From Oceanospirillum linum (GTDB taxonomy: Bacteria; Pseudomonadota; Gammaproteobacteria; Pseudomonadales; Halomonadaceae): a stretch of 64,000 nt of DNA. Made by a program: the position numbers and the translations under genes. The notes under the pieces were generated by a model, which was not told where the DNA came from, did not search any database, and worked only from the letters and a program-made list of their open reading frames with translations. The stretch's first letter is position 1; every line of letters begins with the position of its first letter. The stretch lies in the NCBI RefSeq assembly GCF_001995095.2, contig NZ_MTSD02000001.1, positions 1,054,001-1,118,000 on the forward strand. Reading direction: 5' to 3'. Of this stretch, positions 58,028 to 64,000 are shown piece by piece.

Positions 58028-59662
58028 TCAGACCCGGAACTGCCGAACCAGGTTGTGTAAGTTATCTGCTTGCTTTGCCAGTTCTTCACTGGCTTGGTTT
58101 ACCTGGGCAGTAGACTCCGATGTCGTCTGGGAAAGGTCTACAATATTCACAACGTTCCGGTTGATCTCTTCAGCAACCAGAGACTGCTCTTCCGCAGCAC
58201 TGGCAATCAGATCATTCTGATCCCGAATCGACTCTACAGAGGCCAGAATACGATCCAATGACTCACCCGCTTTTGCAGCGGTTGCTTCCGTTGCCTCCGT
58301 AAAACTCAGGCTCTCATCCATTACTGAAACAGCTTGCAGTGCACCATTTTGCAGCTGCTCAATAATTCCCTGAATTTCATCGGTGCTCTCCTGAGTTCTC
58401 TGTGCCAGCGTCCTGACTTCATCGGCCACAACAGCAAACCCCCGACCATGCTCTCCAGCGCGGGCAGCTTCAATCGCTGCATTTAATGCCAGTAAGTTAG
58501 TCTGTTCAGCAACATTACGAATAACGTCCAGCACACCACCAATATTTTCGCTGTCAGAACGAAGCTTCTGAATCACATCTGCAGAGTTTTTCACTTGGCC
58601 TGTCAGATCATGAATCGCCTTAATTGCACTTTCTACCTGCTGTTTACCCTGAAGTGCTTCCTGATCTGCGCTATTTGCAGCTCCCGCTGCCTGACCTGCA
58701 TTCTGAGCGACCTCATGAACCGTTGTTGACATCTCTTCGATAGCTGTTGCCACCTGATCGGTTTCTTTAGCTTGCCGAGTAATCGTTGTACTGCTTTCAC
58801 TGGTAATGGAAGAAAGCTCCTCTGCTGCTGCCGACACTGCCTCTGAGGATTTTCCGGTCTGAATCACGACCTGATGAATACGCTCTACAAAGCTATTAAA
58901 ATAATGAGTCAGCAAGCTAATCTCATCACTTCCCTCTTCCTTTAAGCGCACTGTCAGATCGCCTTCACCACGACTGATACCCTCCATTGCCTGAACCGTT
59001 AGCTTAAGCGGATGAGTAATACTACGGGCAATCGACCAGGCAATTAAGGCGATGATACTTACTATAAGGGCAGAGACCGAAATAACAGAATAAGCCTGCC
59101 GCCAGAAAGCATCCTCAATATCATCAACATATACACCGGTTACAACAGCCCAGCCCCAAGGTTTGTAGGCTAGAATGTAAGAAATCTTAGGGGATGGCGT
59201 CGATGCCCCAGCTCTCTGCCAATGGTACTCTGAAATACTTTCACCTTTAGCAGCCAGTTCACTAGGCACAGGCCTTAGAAAATATTTACCATTAATATCA
59301 ACTGTATTCGAGACCCCCTTACCTATCTCATTAGGATCCGGGTGCATGATGGTGATACCGTCAAGGTCCATAATCCAGAAATAATCATTTTGACCAAACT
59401 GCATGCTGTTAATCAGACTTTTTACTTCACTCTGAGCAGCCCCAAGCGTCATCTCACCTGTTTGCACACGCCGGTCAAACTCTTCCAGCAATGCAGTCGC
59501 TGACTGGGCTAGGTGTCGTAGCTCCGTTAGCTTCAACTCATTATAACTAGCACGCTCCTGCTTGAGCGTGATATACAACAGAAGAGCCATACTAATAAAA
59601 GCCAGTAGCAGCATAAACCATATTCGATGCTGTATATGAAAGCGGCGTAATAAAGTTTCCAT
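58028..59662 (-). CDS. Cache-domain chemotaxis protein, tandem copy B
   Basis: 544 residues from the ATG at 59662 (GAGG before it). Same layout as copy A: single Cache domain ([53 protein letters not shown]), HAMP ([24 protein letters not shown]) and a signalling domain nearly identical to copy A from about residue 280 on. Lengths are equal. The differing Cache loops suggest related but distinct ligands. A sigma-28-like promoter lies upstream. Confidence 0.93.
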   Translation of the reverse strand: METLLRRFHIQHRIWFMLLLAFISMALLLYITLKQERASYNELKLTELRHLAQSATALLEEFDRRVQTGEMTLGAAQSEVKSLINSMQFGQNDYFWIMDLDGITIMHPDPNEIGKGVSNTVDINGKYFLRPVPSELAAKGESISEYHWQRAGASTPSPKISYILAYKPWGWAVVTGVYVDDIEDAFWRQAYSVISVSALIVSIIALIAWSIARSITHPLKLTVQAMEGISRGEGDLTVRLKEEGSDEISLLTHYFNSFVERIHQVVIQTGKSSEAVSAAAEELSSITSESSTTITRQAKETDQVATAIEEMSTTVHEVAQNAGQAAGAANSADQEALQGKQQVESAIKAIHDLTGQVKNSADVIQKLRSDSENIGGVLDVIRNVAEQTNLLALNAAIEAARAGEHGRGFAVVADEVRTLAQRTQESTDEIQGIIEQLQNGALQAVSVMDESLSFTEATEATAAKAGESLDRILASVESIRDQNDLIASAAEEQSLVAEEINRNVVNIVDLSQTTSESTAQVNQASEELAKQADNLHNLVRQFRV

Positions 59663-59715
59663 GGAGTACCTCACTGTGATGATAGTATTAGTTTATGGCC
59701 CAGTGCGATTGTTAT

Positions 59716-59742
59716 TTTTCGGCCTAAAAAAGCTGCTCTTAA
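59716..59742 (-). promoter_or_regulatory. Possible sigma-28 (flagellar) promoter of the chemoreceptor
   Basis: On the minus strand TTAAGAGC, 11 bases, then GCCGAAAA; the consensus is TAAAGTTT-N11-GCCGATAA. The -10 part matches 7 of 8, the -35 only 4 of 8. A GCTCT/AGAGC palindrome overlaps the -35. The remaining gap to the ADH gene (59743-60046) is AT-rich with nothing else seen. Confidence 0.4.
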
Positions 59743-60046
59743 ATTAGAGCAAACTCAATTTGAATACTGCATTAGACCGTCTTGTATGACCTGCATCAAC
59801 TTACGAACTGTTTTATTTTGTTGCACTGCAAAAAGAAAACGCCCAGCCATAACGCCTTATGCCTTAAAACCTATCAAAACAACTTATAGTGTCGATAACA
59901 TCTAGCTAATGCGACGTTTAACATGATATGGATTCATCAGTCTGATCATTTTGTTTTATTGAAAGCATTCAGCATAAAAGCCAGAATGAATCCGCTTTGA
60001 AAGACGACTTTCTGCAACATAAAAACAACCACCTCGAGGCCTAACT

Positions 60047-61033
60047 ATGCAAGCGATGGTAATCCGTCAGTACGGAAACTCTAATGTATTTGAATCCACC
60101 GAAATGCCTGCACCCGTCATTGAACCAGGACATGTCATCATCAAGGTCGCTGCCAGCAGTGTGAATCCTCTGGATACCAAGATACGAGCTGGTGCGGTTC
60201 CGGCAAACCCAGAGTTCCCTGCGATTCTGCATGGCGATGTTTCCGGTATTATCACTGAGGTAGGAGAAGGTGTAGACCGCTTTGAAGTGGGTGACGAAGT
60301 CTTTGGTTTTGCCGGCGGTATCAAACGTTATCAGGGCGCTCTGGCGGACTATATGCTGGCGGATGCCCGCCTGATTGCCAAAAAACCGGATAATACCGCC
60401 TTTGCAGAAGCTGCTGCTCTGCCGGTGGTTTTTATTACCGCCTGGAAAGCCCTGGTGGAACGCGCTCAGATTCAACCGCAGGATAACGTACTGATTCACG
60501 CAGGCACAGGCGGCGTGGGTCACGTTGCAATTCAGGTTGCCAAATGGGCAGGAGCCAACGTTTTTGCCACCGTTTCTACACCGGAAAAAGCGGAGATCGC
60601 CCGTAATCTGGGTGCCGATGAAGTGATTTTCTACCGCGATGAATCCGTGGAAGAGTATGTGGCCCGCTGCACCGATGGCAAAGGTTTTGATGTGGTGTTT
60701 GATACCGTGGGCACGGATAACATGGATCTCTCCTTCCAGGCAGCAAAAGTCAGTGGCACCGTGGTCACCATTGCGGCTCGTTCAACCCATGACCTGTCCC
60801 CCCTGCACGGTAAGAATCTGACCCTGCATGTTGTCTTTATCGCAACACCACTGGTTCATGGTGTGGATTTTGACGCTCAGGCAGAAGCGGTGGATGCCAT
60901 GGGCAGCTTGGTCGGAGATGGTTATATTAAGCCCCTGCTGGATGCCGATATGTTCAGCTTTGAAGAGGTTGCTAAAGCCCATGACAAGGTTGAGGCAGGA
61001 ACCGCCATCGGTAAAGTGGTGTTACTGCGCTAA
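60047..61033 (+). CDS. Zinc-type alcohol dehydrogenase-like quinone oxidoreductase
   Basis: Medium-chain dehydrogenase/reductase of 328 residues. GroES-like N-terminal domain (VNPLDTKIRAGAVPANPEFPAILHGDVSG), then the Rossmann fold with AGTGGVGHVAIQVAKWAGA for NADP. The structural zinc cysteines of alcohol dehydrogenases are missing, so it is a quinone-oxidoreductase type that acts on quinones or enones with NADPH. GAGG precedes the ATG. The next gene overlaps by one base (TAATG), so they form an operon. Confidence 0.88.
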   Translation: MQAMVIRQYGNSNVFESTEMPAPVIEPGHVIIKVAASSVNPLDTKIRAGAVPANPEFPAILHGDVSGIITEVGEGVDRFEVGDEVFGFAGGIKRYQGALADYMLADARLIAKKPDNTAFAEAAALPVVFITAWKALVERAQIQPQDNVLIHAGTGGVGHVAIQVAKWAGANVFATVSTPEKAEIARNLGADEVIFYRDESVEEYVARCTDGKGFDVVFDTVGTDNMDLSFQAAKVSGTVVTIAARSTHDLSPLHGKNLTLHVVFIATPLVHGVDFDAQAEAVDAMGSLVGDGYIKPLLDADMFSFEEVAKAHDKVEAGTAIGKVVLLR

Positions 61034-61884
61034 TGACGACCTTGCTTCTGATTAAAATAGCGGTTTCCATCGCCACCGTTATTGGTCTGTCGCTGATTGC
61101 AGAGCATGTAAACCCGCGTATTGCGGGTTTACTTTCCGGTTATCCGCTGGGTACTGCCATCGCGCTTTTCTTTATCGGCTACGAGATCAGCCCTGAGTTT
61201 GCGGCTGAAGGGGCGGTGTACACCCTGGCGGGTTTTGCCAGTACCCTGATGTTAACCACCGGCTATCTTTTTGGACTGAACCGTCTGACAACGGCACAGG
61301 AACAACAGCAACAGGAAACCGGGAGCTGGATAGCCATAGCCCTTGCCGGTACATCCGGTATTGCGCTTTTTCTGATTTCAGGTCTGGCTATTGATCAGCT
61401 GCAGCTGAATCTGGTCACCGCCGCTGGCCTGCCAACTCTGGCGATTCTGGCTTGCCTTTGGTTCTACCGGCATATCCCGGAAACTCAGGTCACAAAGCGG
61501 GTTGCCATGTCGGTATCTGTACTTCTCTTTCGGGCCGTTACTGCCGCGATGATTGTCGTTCTGATTACCGGCGCAGCCCATCTGGTACCCGCTTCTACCG
61601 CCGGTATTCTGGCCGCCTTCCCGATATCCATGTTTCCGTTTCTGATCCTGATGCATCGGACCTACGGCCCCGGTAAGGCGCTGACCGTGATCAAACACTA
61701 TCCAACAGGGTTAGGCTCCCTGATGGTCTATGCTACTGGGGTTGCCTGGTTTTACCCACTCCTTGGCCTTCTGTGGGGGACATTACTCTCGCTGGCCCTG
61801 GCGACCCTCTATCTGGCTATAGCGCCACCCTATATGGACAGACTAAGACAGCTTCTGATCAGCAAAGCCCCCGTTGAACCCTAA
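61033..61884 (+). CDS. Multi-pass membrane protein, unknown function
   Basis: 283 residues with about nine or ten hydrophobic helices. Two similar halves are likely: AGLLSGYPLGTAIALFFIGYEI early and AGILAAFPISMFPFLILMHRTYGPGKAL late both show a small-residue, proline-centred loop, a sign of internal duplication as in transporters. No named family is certain. It overlaps the oxidoreductase stop by one base. Confidence 0.65.
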   Translation: MTTLLLIKIAVSIATVIGLSLIAEHVNPRIAGLLSGYPLGTAIALFFIGYEISPEFAAEGAVYTLAGFASTLMLTTGYLFGLNRLTTAQEQQQQETGSWIAIALAGTSGIALFLISGLAIDQLQLNLVTAAGLPTLAILACLWFYRHIPETQVTKRVAMSVSVLLFRAVTAAMIVVLITGAAHLVPASTAGILAAFPISMFPFLILMHRTYGPGKALTVIKHYPTGLGSLMVYATGVAWFYPLLGLLWGTLLSLALATLYLAIAPPYMDRLRQLLISKAPVEP

Positions 61885-61950
61885 TCCCTCAGACCTGTTA
61901 TGGGCCTGCTGACCGATCAACGGTGATGAAAACAATAACTAAGGATACCT

Positions 61951-62343
61951 ATGTACACACAAATCATTAAACCTGCATTTTGTGATACCGATGCTCTCGG
62001 TCATATTAATAACACCAAGCTTCCGATCTGGTTTGAACAGGCCCGCAATGATCTGTTCCATATCTTTACTCCGGATCTGGATCCGCAAAAGTGGCAACTG
62101 ATTCTGGCTAAAATCGAAGTGGAATACACCGGAGAGCTTTTCTATGGCCGGGACGTCACCATTAAGACCTATGTTGGTCATATTGGTAACTCCTCATTTC
62201 AGATCTGCCAGGAGGCCTGGCAGGATGGAAAAATGGGTGCCAAGGGTATCGCAACCATGGTGCATTACAGCTTTGCGGATAAAAAAAGCCAGCCTTTGAC
62301 CGCTCACCACCGCCAGGAGCTGGAACAGCTGCAGCAAGCTTAA
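61951..62343 (+). CDS. Hotdog-fold acyl-CoA thioesterase
   Basis: 130 residues of the 4-hydroxybenzoyl-CoA/YbgC thioesterase type. The FCDTDALGHINNTKLPIWFEQARNDLF motif at the start carries the catalytic Asp/His region, followed by the central helix and strands (VEYTGELFYGRDVTIKTYV). It hydrolyses acyl-CoA to acid and CoA; chain length unknown. AAGGA precedes the ATG. It lies 66 bases after the membrane protein on the same strand. Confidence 0.85.
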   Translation: MYTQIIKPAFCDTDALGHINNTKLPIWFEQARNDLFHIFTPDLDPQKWQLILAKIEVEYTGELFYGRDVTIKTYVGHIGNSSFQICQEAWQDGKMGAKGIATMVHYSFADKKSQPLTAHHRQELEQLQQA

Positions 62344-62380
62344 CTCACTCTTGGCCAAAGATATTATCAGGAGTTTCGTT

Positions 62381-62854
62381 ATGACCCCGGGAATCCGTCA
62401 GGCGAAAAAAGCCGGTATTCCATACGAGATCAAAGAGTACACACACGATGCAGGTGCCGAGTCTTACGGCGGCGAAGCCGCCACTGCACTGGGTTTATCA
62501 GAAGATCTGGTTTTTAAAACCCTGATGGCAAAAAGTAATGACGGCAAACTGGCCGTCGCCGTAGTACCTGTATCCGGCATTCTGGATCTTAAGGCGCTGG
62601 CGAAAGCCTTTGGCTGTAAGAAGATGGAGATGGCGGAGCCGGCACTGGCGGAGAAAACCTCCGGCTATGTGGTGGGCGGCATCAGTCCGCTAGGGCAGAA
62701 AAAACACCTGCCGACCTTTATCGATGCCAGTGCTCAAACGCTTGAGGTTATGCATGTCAGTGCCGGTAAACGTGGCCTTGAGATCGCACTCAAACCGGAC
62801 GACCTTCTGGCTCTGACAAATGGCAAATGGGCCAGCATAGGCAAAGCAGACTAA
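62381..62854 (+). CDS. ybaK: Cys-tRNA(Pro) deacylase, YbaK/EbsC type
   Basis: Editing enzyme that removes cysteine wrongly charged to tRNA-Pro. The family features are EYTHDAGAESYGGEAATALGL, VFKTLMAKSNDGKLAVAVVPVSG with the lysine of the active site (about residue 46), and YVVGGISPLGQKKHLPTFID. I use the ATG at 62381 because AGGAG stands seven bases before; a frame from 62351 adds 10 residues. Length 157 is normal. Confidence 0.93.
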   Translation: MTPGIRQAKKAGIPYEIKEYTHDAGAESYGGEAATALGLSEDLVFKTLMAKSNDGKLAVAVVPVSGILDLKALAKAFGCKKMEMAEPALAEKTSGYVVGGISPLGQKKHLPTFIDASAQTLEVMHVSAGKRGLEIALKPDDLLALTNGKWASIGKAD

Positions 62855-62867
62855 CCCCTCGTCGTCA

Positions 62868-62914
62868 GCTCCAATATCAGGTGGCCGCTATCAGCGGATA
62901 CCCGATATTGGAGC
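62868..62914. repeat. 11-bp perfect inverted repeat with inner stem between convergent genes
   Basis: GCTCCAATATC (62868-62878) pairs with GATATTGGAGC (62904-62914), and inside CCGC/GCGG (62885-62897) forms a second small stem. It sits between ybaK and the convergent outer-membrane gene. There is no clear T-run, so a terminator role is likely but unproved. Confidence 0.75.
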
Positions 62915-62949
62915 CCACGACAGAGGGTTTTTATATCTGAGATAGCGCG

Positions 62950-63414
62950 TCAGAACGCATACATCACACGCAAGCGCGGCACAAACCAAGGCTCTTCTTT
63001 ACCTGTCGATGGATTCCGCGGACCATACAGCATCTGTACATCACCGGAAACAACCCAGTTTGTGGATGGTGTAAACTCATAGCCCATGGCCCCTTCGATG
63101 TAGAGGCGGGTACTGTTATCGATATCCAGCAGTGCCCCAACCTGCATAAAAGAACCGTAATAGTAACGCTGGTTATATACTTTATAATCCACGCCTACCA
63201 GGTAACGGTCGTCTTTCTTAGCCAGGTCCACAAACAGGGCATCCTCACGGCCCAGAGCTTTCTGGAATGTCAGGCTGGCCATGCCGCCATCCTGCACCGG
63301 ATCAAACCAGCGAATCAGATCAGTCCCTATGGCATAATCCGTTGCGGCGGCGGTGGCTGTACCGGAAGTAATAAACGCAGCGACCAGCGTACAGGCACGC
63401 AACAAGTTCTTCAT
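62950..63414 (-). CDS. Small outer-membrane beta-barrel protein, unknown
   Basis: 154 residues with signal peptide (MKNLLRACTLVAAFITSGTATA, cut near residue 23) and a series of alternating amphipathic strands ending in RLRVMYAF, with Phe at the C terminus as for Bam substrates. The size suggests an eight-stranded barrel. No named family is seen. It is divergent from the DUF501 gene. Confidence 0.7.
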   Translation of the reverse strand: MKNLLRACTLVAAFITSGTATAAATDYAIGTDLIRWFDPVQDGGMASLTFQKALGREDALFVDLAKKDDRYLVGVDYKVYNQRYYYGSFMQVGALLDIDNSTRLYIEGAMGYEFTPSTNWVVSGDVQMLYGPRNPSTGKEEPWFVPRLRVMYAF

Positions 63415-63572
63415 TATTCGCTTTCCTATATTTTCTGAGTCAAAATAAATCGTCTCTGGATCATAACCAGATAACTTTGAGTCAAGAGAGTTCTTTTTGG
63501 TTCAAATTTGCCAGCCATTATACTGGAAAGCGGCCTCCAAACGCAGTAAAGACTGAGTGGATAAACAGATAG

Positions 63573-64000
63573 ATGTACCAAAAAACAGATATAACACCAA
63601 CCCCAGCATTAATTGACAAAATTGAGCAGCAGATAGGTCGCGCCCCCCGAGGGATTCAGGCAATAAGTGCCACCGATAGCCTAGGCACTCCTCTGGTCGT
63701 TCGCATGCACTCCATCGTAGACAAAAAACCTTTCCCGACACTTTATTGGATGACATCAGAACTACTGAAAAAGGAGATCAGCCATATTGAGGCCAGGGGT
63801 GAGATTAAAGCACTGGAGGAGCGCCTGATCGAAGACCCTGAGTTTCTGGCTCAATATCATGCCAGCCATCAGGACTATATTGACCAGCGGTGGCATTACA
63901 TGTCACCTGAAGAACAGGTATTTGCTGAACAGGCGGGCTTCGTTAAGCTGCTGAAAGAAAAAGGGGTTGGAGGTATAGCCAACTGGGATACTGTTCGCTG
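63573..64000 (+). CDS. DUF501 family protein (3' end outside window)
   Basis: 142 complete codons are present. Features of DUF501: IEQQIGRAPRGIQAISATDSLGTPLVVRM, then KKPFPTLYWMTSELLKKEISHIEARG and GVGGIANWDTVR near the visible end; a Cys/His-rich part would follow in a full protein of about 160-190 residues. The family's role is not known. The ATG at 63573 has a weak ribosome site. It is divergent from the barrel gene, with 158 bases between. Confidence 0.85.
   Translation, partial: MYQKTDITPTPALIDKIEQQIGRAPRGIQAISATDSLGTPLVVRMHSIVDKKPFPTLYWMTSELLKKEISHIEARGEIKALEERLIEDPEFLAQYHASHQDYIDQRWHYMSPEEQVFAEQAGFVKLLKEKGVGGIANWDTVR

Overview
The window reads as ordinary chromosome of a marine gammaproteobacterium of the Oceanospirillales/Oceanospirillaceae kind (Neptunomonas, Amphritea and Marinobacterium are candidates; this is inference from gene content and protein similarity recalled from memory). 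Signs are an ectoine-catabolism operon, a Pseudomonas-like DctPQM TRAP transporter, a class Ia ribonucleotide reductase with two ATP-cone-like regions, four chemoreceptors, and the yrfG-hslR-hslO-pckA gene order also known from enterobacteria. No tRNA or rRNA gene, insertion sequence, prophage, CRISPR array or recognisable defence island was seen.

Layout. 1-339: end of a probable periplasmic binding protein. 533-6031: ectoine degradation operon doeB2-doeD-doeA-doeC, which turns ectoine into aspartate. 6347-9607: RhlE helicase, then (minus) YtfJ, a 9-bp minisatellite and two identical cold-shock genes inside a tandem duplication. 9994-13275 (minus): dctPQM, in which dctP carries a one-base frameshift; upstream lie a sigma-54-like promoter candidate and DctD-like palindromes. 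13913-18338: yrfG, hslR (Hsp15), hslO (Hsp33), pckA. 18611-25694: tex, gshA, a FliL-like orphan (minus), dsbB, rsd and a WD40-like lipoprotein. 25781-29103: ferritin, an unlisted 55-residue Cys-rich protein under a Fur-like box, a GGDEF protein, and metR with a perfect MetR box. 29415-31908 (minus): RstA/RstB-like two-component system. 32282-37017: nrdA and nrdB with a DnaA box, a NrdR-type box pair, a leader terminator and many hairpins. 37059-44576: a deaminase, a Cache chemoreceptor, DUF2628, an outer-membrane barrel candidate, a MalY/PatB lyase, a hypothetical, TrmH and a membrane protein. 44720-52178 (minus): alpha-2-macroglobulin and PBP1C. 52543-59662: three chemoreceptors, a large nested inverted repeat and an MFS transporter. 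60047-64000: oxidoreductase, membrane protein, thioesterase, YbaK, a small outer-membrane protein and the start of a DUF501 gene.

Functional themes are use of compatible solutes and C4-dicarboxylates feeding aspartate/oxaloacetate and PckA, redox and heat-shock protein care (Hsp15, Hsp33, DsbB, GshA), iron storage, dNTP synthesis and chemotaxis. I found no clearly new multi-gene system. The items most worth a second look are the dctP frameshift, the nrdA leader terminator, the small Cys-rich gene beside ferritin, the cold-shock duplication with the adjacent minisatellite, and several unexplained palindromic elements.
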